Below are positions 55,678-64,000 of a stretch of DNA of 64,000 nucleotides, piece by piece (position 1 is the stretch's first letter; the number at the start of each line of letters is the position of its first letter). A model generated the notes under the pieces. It saw nothing but the letters and a program-made list of their open reading frames with translations. It had not been told where the DNA came from and did no database searches. Source of the DNA: Chthonomonas sp. UBA1950 (lineage in GTDB: Bacteria; Armatimonadota; Fimbriimonadia; Fimbriimonadales; Fimbriimonadaceae); NCBI GenBank assembly GCA_002336105.1, contig DDEQ01000034.1:93851-157850 (forward strand). Reading direction: 5' to 3'. The position numbers were made by a program, and so were the translations under genes.

Positions 55678-56940
55678 CTACTCGGTCAACGCCTTAATAA
55701 AAGAATCTTCCACACCTTGCGCCTCCGAACTCGAACAGCGAAAGTTATTGAGAACGATACTGGCGACGACAGTCTTCCCATCCTTATTCTTGAGGTATCC
55801 AGAGAGGGCGACCACCCGATTCAGTGTTCCAGTCTTCCCAGAAAACTCAATCGTGCCAAGCCTCTTGGAAAGAGTGCCAGGTTGCCCTGTTTTGGCTAAT
55901 GCATCTCGCCATACGTCAGCAGTGGGTTGACGGTTTGCCCAGAGGAGCAATTCGCCGATAGCCCGCGTCGTGACCAAATTCTCTTTGCTCAATCCGCTGC
56001 CATCGTAAGGAATCACATCACCAGCCGGCAGTTGAACAACAGATTCGAGGAAGTAAGAAAGTTTCTTTCTCGCATCTGGGTATGGGTCTTCAGGCAAAGG
56101 TTTGTCTTTCGAGGCACCGATAAGCAAAAGATGCTCAGCGATGTTGTTATCGCTTGGAGGTAAGCAAGCTTTCAGCATCATCGAGATGGGGCGACCAACA
56201 ATAATCAAAGCTGGATCGTTAGACGGTGACTCCTTTGTACGGTTAAACCATCTCCCTAACAACATCGAAGCCGCTTCGTCTCCTCTCGGAAGCGACAAAG
56301 TATCCAGGCGTTTCGTTTCGTTCGGCAAATCAGTTGGAACGATGACCCTGCGAGCAAACGGATCGTAATTAAGCGTGTCACCACGGACGATCTTAACCCC
56401 GAATGCTTCTGGTAATAGCTTCGGTTTTCCGTCAACGTTCCAAATCGCGAACGCCCCACGCTCGATGGTGAATGCACTCACAGGTGCGGCGTACTTGTTC
56501 GGAAGATCTTCAAACTCCCATCCACCGCCATACCCAGGCGCATAAGCTTCGTTCACATAAACGGGCAGTGATCGGTCCAATTCAAGCTTGTCGGCGGCTT
56601 CTTTAAGGGTGTCATACGTAAGCAATGGGTCGCCTGGTGACTCGACAATGATTCGGTTCCACTCTTTCCAAATCTTCGTTTGTGGTCGATAATCAGACCC
56701 TCGCGACCAAAGGGCAAACGCTGAAGAGAATAGCTTTTGATTGCTCGCAGGCATCACTCTCGTCCGCGAGTTCTTCTCGTAGAGCACATTGCCATCCAGA
56801 TCAGAGACGTATGCCGCGACGGTCGCCCCACCCATTTTAGGGTCGTTCAGAACGCTATCAAGCTTTTCCGTCAGAGGCGAGAGGACAAGTATGGCGGGTA
56901 GCAAAATCAAAGACACAGATCGTTCACCGTTCGAAGTCAA
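55678..56940 (-). CDS. dacB: D-alanyl-D-alanine carboxypeptidase/endopeptidase, PBP4 (S13) type
   Basis: About 420 residues from TTG 56940, which overlaps the upstream gene by 17 bp; the longer frame to 57051 would overlap it by 128 bp and looks non-coding, and a GTG at 56916 has GGTGA seven bases upstream, so the start is unsettled. Penicillin-binding motifs are clear: SxxK in MPASNQKLFSS, SxN in YDGSGLSKEN near 315 and KTG in FSGKTGTLNR near 367. Acts in the periplasm to trim peptidoglycan. Signal-peptide-like SVSLILLPAILVLSPL precedes the domain. Confidence 0.9.
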   Translation of the reverse strand: MTSNGERSVSLILLPAILVLSPLTEKLDSVLNDPKMGGATVAAYVSDLDGNVLYEKNSRTRVMPASNQKLFSSAFALWSRGSDYRPQTKIWKEWNRIIVESPGDPLLTYDTLKEAADKLELDRSLPVYVNEAYAPGYGGGWEFEDLPNKYAAPVSAFTIERGAFAIWNVDGKPKLLPEAFGVKIVRGDTLNYDPFARRVIVPTDLPNETKRLDTLSLPRGDEAASMLLGRWFNRTKESPSNDPALIIVGRPISMMLKACLPPSDNNIAEHLLLIGASKDKPLPEDPYPDARKKLSYFLESVVQLPAGDVIPYDGSGLSKENLVTTRAIGELLLWANRQPTADVWRDALAKTGQPGTLSKRLGTIEFSGKTGTLNRVVALSGYLKNKDGKTVVASIVLNNFRCSSSEAQGVEDSFIKALTE

Positions 56941-57910
56941 AGACGGGCTCAGGGCGATGGTCAGTTCCCTTCGCAATATCTTCTCGCATCTCAATTGCAT
57001 ACTGCTTAAGAAGCGGATCGGTTTCCGAATCCACCTTATTTTGTAGAGCATTTAAGACTGATTGCTTCATGTCTGGCATCCACTCCACGACATGATACAA
57101 ACCATGGATCGCACTTCGCCTACCAACCTTACTGGGAGCATCAAGGCATTCGATAAGCGTCGGACCGCCTTGCAGATTCGGAATGTGTCCGCCTAGCACA
57201 ACGCCTGCTTTGTAGATTGTTCTGGCGTAATCGTCTTCGGCATCCCAAATAAGGTTACGAATCGCTTTCACCGCAGCTAGTTCGTCGTCTTGATGTCGAG
57301 TAAAACTTGGTAAGTCTTCGAACAGGTCAAGAACACACCACTGAGCCGACCGCCTGAGCGGATGCTGGCAATCCTCAAGAATAAGCAAAAGCCCAGGCAT
57401 CATTTCCCGTCGGTGCGGGTGAAGTTCGATGGCAATTTTCGCCTCGTTCGCAATGTCCCTATCCTCGCTGTAAAGCAAGTGTAGCAACCCTTCAGCTGGC
57501 AGTTCACGAACATGCCCAACGAATCGTCCGGGCTTCCCAAGTCCCTTGTTAATCAGGAATTGACGTTGAAAGAGCGGTTCGCTAGACTTGCGAAGTTCTT
57601 CGAGCATCTCTTCGAGGCTTTCGCCTCTAGCCTCGTGCCAGATCTCTTGGCATCGGCCAAATACTCCAAAAGGCGTTTGAGCAACTTCGACTTCAAAGGT
57701 CTCCCCATGAGCTTCAAAGGTTGCCCGTCCTTTCCAATCGCTGGAAAGGACGTGGAACTCGTAGCTCACGGGGTGCGGCGGCCAACTGAACTTGATTCGG
57801 TTGCCAGGCTTGATTGCGGATGTATCGCCTCCGTTCGCTCGAACGGATTCGGATATGAACTGCTGCAGATCACACCGCAGCTTCTCGCCATCAATCATCG
57901 TTGCTTCCAT
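56924..57910 (-). CDS. HEAT-repeat-like protein of unknown function
   Basis: 328 residues from ATG 57910. The first 120 residues form an alpha/beta domain (FSWPPHPVSYEFHVLSSDWKG in part, ATFEAHGETFEVEVAQTPFG), unrecognised. The rest is helical with repeated HPLRRSAQWCVLDLFEDLP, DDYARTIYKAGVVLGGHIP and KVGRRSAIHGLYHVVEWMP segments of about 35-40 residues, like HEAT or PBS repeats. Such proteins usually act as scaffolds. Its stop overlaps the start of the PBP4-type gene, which suggests one transcript. Confidence 0.5.
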   Translation of the reverse strand: MEATMIDGEKLRCDLQQFISESVRANGGDTSAIKPGNRIKFSWPPHPVSYEFHVLSSDWKGRATFEAHGETFEVEVAQTPFGVFGRCQEIWHEARGESLEEMLEELRKSSEPLFQRQFLINKGLGKPGRFVGHVRELPAEGLLHLLYSEDRDIANEAKIAIELHPHRREMMPGLLLILEDCQHPLRRSAQWCVLDLFEDLPSFTRHQDDELAAVKAIRNLIWDAEDDYARTIYKAGVVLGGHIPNLQGGPTLIECLDAPSKVGRRSAIHGLYHVVEWMPDMKQSVLNALQNKVDSETDPLLKQYAIEMREDIAKGTDHRPEPVFDFER

Positions 57911-57929
57911 CAAAGTTCTCTACGAGAGA

Positions 57930-60635
57930 TTACCGGGTAACTGCCACCGATCTTGCTTTGAACCGCGCGACAAGTTCGTGCATATCTCTTAAATGGAGGC
58001 GCGTTAGGTCATCAGATGATTTCGCACTCATAAACCGAGCATCCAAACGTTTGAGAGTGTCATTTGCAATGAGCCTGACATCCTCACCGATCCCTCCAGC
58101 TGGAGCGCCAGCCTGAGTAATCAGCGCGTTGAGGACAAATCGTTGCAGGTCGCGACGGAGCGGGGCAATTGCCTCATTGCTACCGACTTCTTTGAAACAA
58201 GCTCCGACAATTGCACCGTAGTGCTCTGGGAGCGAGTAGGCGCCTTCACCCGTCTTGTAGGCGTTTTCCGAAATCTGGTCGGTTGTTTTGGCGCTGAGAG
58301 TCAAAGACACCAAGCCTTGCTGAAATCCGCTGACAAGATTTCTCATTGGTGCAGTCCAGTTCGAACCAGCATCTTCATCAATGCTCATTGTTTCCAGAAC
58401 ATCTTTTGGCAGAGCGAAGGAATCGCTTTGTAGGAAATGATTGACTATGAGAGAAAGCGCTTGGCGTTGGACCTTTGGTGATACTGGGACCAGGGTTCCC
58501 TTCTCACCGCTGTCTCCTTTGAAACTTCTCGAAGCAGCTACACCACCGATGAACCGAGCGGCTATTCGTCCTTCTCGAATTGATCTGGTGATCGTCGAAA
58601 GAATCACCATCGTTCGAGTTGAATAGCTCTCGCCAGGTTTTGGCAACGAAGAGATTGCGTAGTCACGGGCCTTCTTAAACGAAGTGAGCTGAGCCTCGGC
58701 GTAGGTTACAGGATCACTTCCGAAGTCAAATCGAACGGCATATGGGTTCGTACTGTCTGCGTCTGCGTCGGTCATAAATGCATGACCAGACTTTCCAGAT
58801 TGAGCTGCGATTTGGGAAAGTTGGAACTTTTCACCGACAGGTGTTTTCGCTCCGAAATCTTCATATCCATAACGGATCGCCCACTTATCATATTCTCCGG
58901 GCGAGGTCTGAAAGACGTTCTTACCACCTTTGAGAATTGCCGCAACGTTTGGTGGAGTGTAGTCCATCACGCTGGCGGAGACTTCCGATGCATCAGTCAC
59001 TCTATCATCGCCCAACTGTGCAGTGGAAAGACTTGTTGAACCCGCAAAGTTATGCCTTAAACCAAGGCCGTGCCCCACTTCATGCATCACGCAATCAGTC
59101 AGGTACTTATTGACATACTCGTCGCGGCTCATCTTGGCTCCCACAGCAATCGACGAAACCCAAGCAAGTGAAGCTTGCGCTCCAAGCTCACCCATGAATT
59201 GACAGGAAGAATTGCTCCAACCGAATTTCTTCATGTTCGTAAACGCCTGTTGCGCCGCCCGTTCCTTTGGAGTGGCAAAAACAAAGAAATCATCAGAGAC
59301 CGTTCGAGACTTGTCGCGTAAAAGCACCTGTGTAGCTCGATCGAACGCAACCGGATTCACACCACTTTCCACTCGGTTGTAGTCTTGAAATAGGTCCTGA
59401 ATCGTGTTGCTGTCTAGTGTGACGCTACAGCTTTGAATCTCTCCTGTAAACGGATCTGCCTTAGGTAGCGAGATGGCCGAAAACATCGCCGAAGGTCCTG
59501 AGATCATCCTTATGACGTTGTATCTGTGATCGGCGTGATCGTAGTTCGAATCGTTAACTGGCGCATCTTGAACCTGCATGACATTTGTTAGTCCAAGTGG
59601 CTCGAATGCCTTATTCCAAGCCAAAACCCCTTTTCGAATCGCCGGTCGATATTTCTCTGGAATCGACGTGTCGATCGTCCACATGATCGGTTTGATGGGA
59701 TCTGACATCTTGGCTTTCGGATCCTTCTTTCGCAGGTCCCACCGAATGATGTACTGAGTCTCGGTGTTCGGTTTAAGAATCTTGTCTAGATCCCAAAAGG
59801 CAACGTTGAAATAGCCGATTCTTGGATCGTACTGGCGAGCGACGAAATCAGATTTCTTTCTCCAGTTCATCGAATACGTCACTCGAACTGGGGCGCTTCG
59901 GTCATCTTCCAAGGTGTTTTCCCCGAGCCCGAGGAGAATCGAAAGAACACTCGGTCCCGTTGAACCGCGAGGGGAAAAGTAGTGCAACTTCATCTGCACA
60001 ACCATGTTCTCAGCAAAACCTTTGATGCTATCTGGTCCAGATTTGCCCATATCAAGAGCGTAAGCTCCGCCAAGGACTTGCGAGACCATCTCGTTTAGTC
60101 GGAAAGTATCGCCATTAAAAAGTGTCGTGATATTGACCAACAAACGCTTCTTTTCAGGGTCAGTTTGTTCGATGCGATAAGTTCCTAGGATGGCTTCTGG
60201 AAATGCACGCTCCGCTCCAACTTTAAAGTCATTGTCGCTCGACCATCTGTGAGACAAATGTGGACGTACCATCCAGACGTTGTCGTCATTCCTTTCAAAT
60301 TTGAAGGCATCGACAGCTGTATCGCCGAGTTCCATTCCAGCAAATGCGAGACCACTATCTAGACCGGTTTCAAAAGCACCCTGCAACAGGAAGATTTCAC
60401 CAAGTTTGTCCTCGGGCAATTCAAGGTAAATCGTTTTCCCCTTCTGGTAGAAGGTCATGTTTCCGTCGATTCTCTTGAGGTCCTTTACGAACTTCTCGTA
60501 ATCAACCGAGTGCTCGTCGCGTTTGACCTCAGCCTTGTTAGCGCCAGGGGTCGTTTGCTGTTGGTCTTGTTTGAGGTGCGCAGAGCTGAAGGAAGCGGCG
60601 CAAACAAAAAGTGCTAGAAGGGTTATTCGATTCAT
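57930..60635 (-). CDS. Large exported zinc-dependent metalloprotease (DUF5117/DUF5118 type)
   Basis: 901 residues from ATG 60635 (MNRITLLALFVCAASFSSAH is the signal peptide; a 30-residue longer frame is unlikely). N-terminal DUF5118/DUF5117-like beta region (YQKGKTIYLELPEDKLGEIFLL in part), then the metzincin-like zinc site CVMHEVGHGLGLRHNFAGST near 516-535 with HExxHxxGxxH and a helical C-terminus. Members are cell-surface or periplasmic proteases of Bacteroidota and related phyla. It starts well away from its neighbours and is a single-gene unit by position. Confidence 0.88.
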   Translation of the reverse strand: MNRITLLALFVCAASFSSAHLKQDQQQTTPGANKAEVKRDEHSVDYEKFVKDLKRIDGNMTFYQKGKTIYLELPEDKLGEIFLLQGAFETGLDSGLAFAGMELGDTAVDAFKFERNDDNVWMVRPHLSHRWSSDNDFKVGAERAFPEAILGTYRIEQTDPEKKRLLVNITTLFNGDTFRLNEMVSQVLGGAYALDMGKSGPDSIKGFAENMVVQMKLHYFSPRGSTGPSVLSILLGLGENTLEDDRSAPVRVTYSMNWRKKSDFVARQYDPRIGYFNVAFWDLDKILKPNTETQYIIRWDLRKKDPKAKMSDPIKPIMWTIDTSIPEKYRPAIRKGVLAWNKAFEPLGLTNVMQVQDAPVNDSNYDHADHRYNVIRMISGPSAMFSAISLPKADPFTGEIQSCSVTLDSNTIQDLFQDYNRVESGVNPVAFDRATQVLLRDKSRTVSDDFFVFATPKERAAQQAFTNMKKFGWSNSSCQFMGELGAQASLAWVSSIAVGAKMSRDEYVNKYLTDCVMHEVGHGLGLRHNFAGSTSLSTAQLGDDRVTDASEVSASVMDYTPPNVAAILKGGKNVFQTSPGEYDKWAIRYGYEDFGAKTPVGEKFQLSQIAAQSGKSGHAFMTDADADSTNPYAVRFDFGSDPVTYAEAQLTSFKKARDYAISSLPKPGESYSTRTMVILSTITRSIREGRIAARFIGGVAASRSFKGDSGEKGTLVPVSPKVQRQALSLIVNHFLQSDSFALPKDVLETMSIDEDAGSNWTAPMRNLVSGFQQGLVSLTLSAKTTDQISENAYKTGEGAYSLPEHYGAIVGACFKEVGSNEAIAPLRRDLQRFVLNALITQAGAPAGGIGEDVRLIANDTLKRLDARFMSAKSSDDLTRLHLRDMHELVARFKARSVAVTR

Positions 60636-60813
60636 AGGTACGAGCTTCTGATATGGGAAATCCCATTGATGATTTCTTCGACAACTTTGGCGGATTAGGT
60701 TCCATTTTCGCGCAGAACGACCCATTTCCGTAGGCCTTTGGCTGATAACTTCACCGGTATCCTAACAACGCTTCTAAATAGACTGTTTATCCGGGTAGAA
60801 AGAGAGTCATCTT

Positions 60814-61815
60814 TTGAACCTATACGGCATTCCTGATGCATATTTAAGCCGACAGTCTCGCAACGTTGTTTTGTTGCTCACTTTAGGCTCGTCTCTCCTC
60901 ATTGGTGCGCTCGATTATTACACTCGAGCGGACCTTCTCATTTTGTACATCATCCCCGTTTATGTCGCGGCATGGTACGGCGGATCTAGCGTCGGCGGGG
61001 TTATCGCCATCTATTGCGCCGGTGCGGCATTAGTCTCTCTAATGGACAAGGTGAAGTGGAGTGTATCAAGTGATTCAGTTTGGGGATTTGTTGCTCGTTT
61101 ACTCATTTACCTGCTCATTGTTCGCATAATTTCGAGCCTTCGCAAAACAATGCAACAACGAGAAGAACTCACTCGATTCATTGTTCACGACTTAAGATCC
61201 CCCATCGGAAGCGCGATCACTGGACTCCAAACTCTTGAGCTTACAAAAGACTCAATTTCAGAAGAGAATCAGGAGATGCTCCAGTTGGCTCTCGTAAGCA
61301 ACCAGAGAGCACTGAGTTTGGTCAACGCCATACTCGATATAGCTAAACTTGAAGACGGCAAGATGAGCGTGAATAAGGCGGAACACGCTACCGATGAATT
61401 TGCCGAGAAGTGCTTCGTCGAAGTTAGCCTGTGGGCGAAAACAAATGAGATCACCCTTGAGACCGAGATCACTCGCCACAAGAGTATCTTCGATGCAGAG
61501 TTGACCAGCAGAGTCGTCGTCAATCTGTTGAGTAACGCCCTCAAAATCAGCCCTCCCGGAACCAAAATCATCCTAAAAATAGCTCCATCTGGTTCGAAGA
61601 TGACGGAGTTCTCGATTATCGACCAAGGCCCCGGAATTCCTGCCGATTATGCTGAATCGATCTTCGATCCATTTGTGCAAGTTAAAGGCACTCGCGGTGG
61701 TACAGGCTTAGGACTGACGTTCTGTCGACTCGCGGTTCAGGCTCAAGGCGGCAAGATATGGGTCGAGTCAGAGTTGGGTAAGGGCACTGCTATGAAGTTT
61801 CAGCTTCCGGGTTGA
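60814..61815 (+). CDS. Membrane sensor histidine kinase
   Basis: 333 residues from TTG 60814, which has AGAGAG seven bases upstream. Three to four N-terminal membrane helices (VVLLLTLGSSLLIGALDY, LLILYIIPVYVAAWYGG, GVIAIYCAGAALVSLM, LLIYLLIVRIISS), no periplasmic domain, then the phosphoacceptor His in FIVHDLRSPIGSA near 125, N-box LLSNALKISPPG and G-boxes DQGPGIP and GGTGLGLTFCRLAV. The integral-membrane sensor resembles MASE-type domains. No response regulator is adjacent, so it may be an orphan kinase. Confidence 0.9.
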   Translation: MNLYGIPDAYLSRQSRNVVLLLTLGSSLLIGALDYYTRADLLILYIIPVYVAAWYGGSSVGGVIAIYCAGAALVSLMDKVKWSVSSDSVWGFVARLLIYLLIVRIISSLRKTMQQREELTRFIVHDLRSPIGSAITGLQTLELTKDSISEENQEMLQLALVSNQRALSLVNAILDIAKLEDGKMSVNKAEHATDEFAEKCFVEVSLWAKTNEITLETEITRHKSIFDAELTSRVVVNLLSNALKISPPGTKIILKIAPSGSKMTEFSIIDQGPGIPADYAESIFDPFVQVKGTRGGTGLGLTFCRLAVQAQGGKIWVESELGKGTAMKFQLPG

Positions 61816-61839
61816 TGTATTCAGAGTATCCTTTGCGTC

Positions 61840-62193
61840 ATGAGCATCGTCGAGCGCGCAGAACTAGAAGCTCGTATTAGCGAAGTGGTCAGCCGGTTTC
61901 ACCGTGAGCAACAAGGGCACAGTCCTTCACGCGCCTACACCACGATACTTCCATCGATGGTCGTCGTCGTATGCGACGGTATATTCACGCCAACAGAGCA
62001 GACGCTTTGCCAAAGCGAGGAAGGCCGCAAGTTAATTCAAAGTGCTCGAAGGGAACAAAGAGCCCTCACTCGTCGGTCAATTGAAGCTGAAGTGTCGCGA
62101 CAGCTTGATCGTGAGGTTGTTCGAAGCTACTATGACCTTGATGTTCGAGTCGCACAACAGATTGAGATTTACATGTTGTCCGATCCTGCTTAG
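61840..62193 (+). CDS. DUF2294 family protein
   Basis: 117 residues matching DUF2294, found in many phyla and not characterised in detail. Seen: ISEVVSRFHREQQGHSPSRAYTTIL in outline, MVVVVCDGIFTPTEQTLCQSEEGRKLI and REQRALTRRSIEAEVSRQLDREV. It sits between two histidine kinases, three bases from the second, so it may take part in the same regulatory pathway. No membrane segment. Confidence 0.75.
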   Translation: MSIVERAELEARISEVVSRFHREQQGHSPSRAYTTILPSMVVVVCDGIFTPTEQTLCQSEEGRKLIQSARREQRALTRRSIEAEVSRQLDREVVRSYYDLDVRVAQQIEIYMLSDPA

Positions 62194-62196
62194 CCA

Positions 62197-64000
62197 ATGC
62201 GCAGCCTTAAAACACAACTGATCGGCAGTCACCTCGTTTTGGTATTGCTGATGGCAATGGTAACGGCCTCGGCGATTCTCAGCTTTATTCAGCTCAGCCA
62301 CAGCTTGGGAACCGAAATAGAGAAGAATATTAGAGCATTGCAAGGGGCCAGAACGATGGCTTCAGCTCTCAAGAGCCAAGACGTTGCGTTTGCCAGCCTG
62401 ATTGGGGGACGTCCTGGCACCGCTGAAGCGATATTTATCGCCAGCAAGAAGGAATTTGACTCCGGCTTATCCGTCGCTCGTGCCAATGCAATTGAAGCGA
62501 GTGATCTGCTTCTGCTTGACGATCTGGATAGGCAATCCACAGAACTATTCAGCGCAGGTAAGCAAATTCTGGATCAGAACCAGTTGAGTGTTCATGACGA
62601 CGCTGAACCCGCTATCCTACAAAGAATAACGCCTCTTAGGGACGAGCTCGTCGTCAGAATTCAGCAATTCACTGCCACAAACGAGACTTCCCTATTCGAT
62701 CAGAATAGAATCCGGCGAGCCGAAACCAAAGCCGCGATTGATCGCGCCTTGTTCGTTACTGTTATCGCAATAGGATTGGCGTTGCTACTCGCAGCAAGGA
62801 TGATTCGAAAGACTCTCCCGCCGCTCGAAGCTTTAGCCTCTAGGGCTTCAAAGATTGCTCTTGGAGACTTGACTACAGGAGAAAAGGTCCAACGGACCGA
62901 TGAAATCGGTGTGCTGCTTAAGTCGTTTGACGAAATGGCGGAAAGATTGTCTGAACTCCGAAAGACGCATGTCCGAAGACTTATCAGAGCTGAACGGATG
63001 TCCGACGCCGCTCTTGAGCACCTGTACGACCCGGTTCTTGTGACGGATGGCAAGGGCCGAGTAGCCCATATGAACCGAGCTGCCGAAAATCTATTTGGTC
63101 CGCTTAAGAAGTCACCTCGTCCTAAGATTTCAGACGTCGTTCATGACCATCGAATTCAAAAAGCGATTGCGGAAGCCGTCGAATCAAGAGAGACGGCAGC
63201 ACCCGAAGATTTCCACAGTTTCTTGCAGTTTGAGAAGAACGGTCATCTGAGTGCTTATCGATTGCGCGTGACCCCGATGTATGACGATGATGGCAAACAC
63301 CTTGGAAGCGTTGCCGTCTTGGAAGACGTGACCCAGCTTCGAGAAGTGGATCGTTTGAAATCCGAGTTTATCGGAGTCGCCGCTCATGAGCTTCGGACCC
63401 CTGTTGCTTCCCTCATTTTGTCAGCTGAGTTGCTTGAGGAAGGCGCTCTTGGCCCCCTTACAGAAGAGCAACTAGGCGTAGTGAAGATGCAGCGTGAAGA
63501 TCTTCAACGATTGGAGGGTCTCATGCGAGATCTCCTCGATGTGACCAGGCTCGATTCGAGAACGACCAGGGTTCGACTAGAAACAATGATGGCCTCTAGC
63601 CTCGTTGTATCTACAGTGAAAAGTCTGAAGTCTCAAGCTGCAACCAACGGAGTCGATCTGCATGCTGGTCCATGTGATGCAGACGTAGAAATACATGTAG
63701 ATCGAGGTCAGATTAGCCGAGTGCTCACCAACCTAGTAACAAATGCGATTCGCCACACACCATCCGGTGGAACTGTAGAAGTCTGCGCAACACACGCCGA
63801 CAATGAAGTAACCTTTTCGGTGCGCGATAGTGGCGAAGGAATTCCAGAGGAATACTTGAAGAAAATCTTCGATCGCTTTGTGCAAGTACCGGGTGCGACG
63901 CAGGGTGGCGCTGGCCTCGGCCTTTCGATAGCTGATGAGATTGTTCGAGCACATGGTGGACGAATGAATGTTGAAAGTCAGCTTGGGAAAGGCAGCGTGT
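62197..64000 (+). CDS. Sensor histidine kinase with HAMP and PAS domains, 3' end cut by the window
   Basis: At least 601 residues; no stop before the window ends. ATG 62197 is 3 bases after the DUF2294 stop. N-terminal helix (LIGSHLVLVLLMAMVTASAI in part), a periplasmic helical domain, a second helix near 190, HAMP near 207-260, a PAS domain near 270-375 (VLVTDGKGRVAHMNRAAENLF in part), phosphoacceptor His in AAHELRTPVASL near 395, N-box NAIRHTPSGGT near 520, DSGEGIP and GGAGLGLSIADEIV. The layout resembles KinB/NtrY-type kinases. The partner regulator must lie beyond the window. Confidence 0.9.
   Translation, partial: MRSLKTQLIGSHLVLVLLMAMVTASAILSFIQLSHSLGTEIEKNIRALQGARTMASALKSQDVAFASLIGGRPGTAEAIFIASKKEFDSGLSVARANAIEASDLLLLDDLDRQSTELFSAGKQILDQNQLSVHDDAEPAILQRITPLRDELVVRIQQFTATNETSLFDQNRIRRAETKAAIDRALFVTVIAIGLALLLAARMIRKTLPPLEALASRASKIALGDLTTGEKVQRTDEIGVLLKSFDEMAERLSELRKTHVRRLIRAERMSDAALEHLYDPVLVTDGKGRVAHMNRAAENLFGPLKKSPRPKISDVVHDHRIQKAIAEAVESRETAAPEDFHSFLQFEKNGHLSAYRLRVTPMYDDDGKHLGSVAVLEDVTQLREVDRLKSEFIGVAAHELRTPVASLILSAELLEEGALGPLTEEQLGVVKMQREDLQRLEGLMRDLLDVTRLDSRTTRVRLETMMASSLVVSTVKSLKSQAATNGVDLHAGPCDADVEIHVDRGQISRVLTNLVTNAIRHTPSGGTVEVCATHADNEVTFSVRDSGEGIPEEYLKKIFDRFVQVPGATQGGAGLGLSIADEIVRAHGGRMNVESQLGKGSV

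Noticed and set aside
56941..57051. N-terminal extension of the PBP4-type protein
   Set aside because: It lies fully inside the upstream HEAT-like gene and would bury the signal peptide.
1..64000. CRISPR array or rRNA genes
   Set aside because: No regularly spaced repeats and no rRNA-like sequence were seen anywhere in the window.

Overview
The window looks like chromosomal DNA of a free-living, Gram-negative (diderm), flagellated heterotroph of moderate GC (about 47-53% in the few rows I counted by hand). Kdo activation (kdsB), outer-membrane-barrel-like proteins, a Tat-exported GH116 enzyme, a type IV pilin-like H-X9-DG protein, a VKOR-DsbA fusion, an McsB-type guanidino kinase and a rich glycosidase set fit Armatimonadota (Fimbriimonadia-like) best. 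That placement is an inference from gene content, not from a marker tree. Both ends cut through genes: a UvrD-family helicase on the left and a PAS/HAMP histidine kinase on the right.

Layout. 1-5.2 kb: UvrD helicase end and a convergent SWIM-SNF2 helicase. 5.2-12 kb: a small P-loop kinase, then a leftward run holding VKOR-DsbA, mnmA, hemolysin III, a YiiD-type thioesterase, hisS and a barrel-like protein. 12-20 kb: leuB, a GNAT acetyltransferase, a GH127 arabinofuranosidase gene interrupted by one in-frame TAA, a Spy-like protein, photolyase, an S41 protease, pyrophosphatase and tRNA-Glu. 20-33 kb: GH42 beta-galactosidase, a GAF-GGDEF cyclase, a clostripain-like lipoprotein, a Gfo/Idh/MocA oxidoreductase and a GH116 enzyme with an inserted beta-sandwich. 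33-42 kb: cyclophilin, an OmpR-type two-component pair, an esterase, a pilin-like protein, meaB with a translationally coupled hydrolase, and a divergent McsB. 42-48 kb: flagellin behind a sigma-28-like promoter, kdsB, rel and tRNA-Val.

48.2-53.6 kb is the most interesting part. A 49-bp exact copy of the 3' part of tRNA-Pro(GGG) lies 5.3 kb from the intact tRNA. Matching TGAGAGACC arm repeats sit about 50 bp inside each copy, as in an attP site of a tyrosine recombinase. Between them lie only an AraC regulator, a zinc alcohol dehydrogenase and a DUF1593/DUF5060-glycosidase fusion, with no integrase. I read this as an integrase-less carbohydrate-use island whose recombinase was lost or acts in trans. 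An araD-like epimerase lies just outside it.

53.9-64 kb: araD, metX, a PBP4-type carboxypeptidase, a HEAT-like protein, a large zinc metalloprotease, and two histidine kinases flanking a DUF2294 protein.

The recurring theme is plant-polysaccharide and arabinose use (GH127, GH42, GH116, AraD, DUF5060 glycosidase, sugar oxidoreductases). It is mixed with housekeeping genes and signalling proteins.
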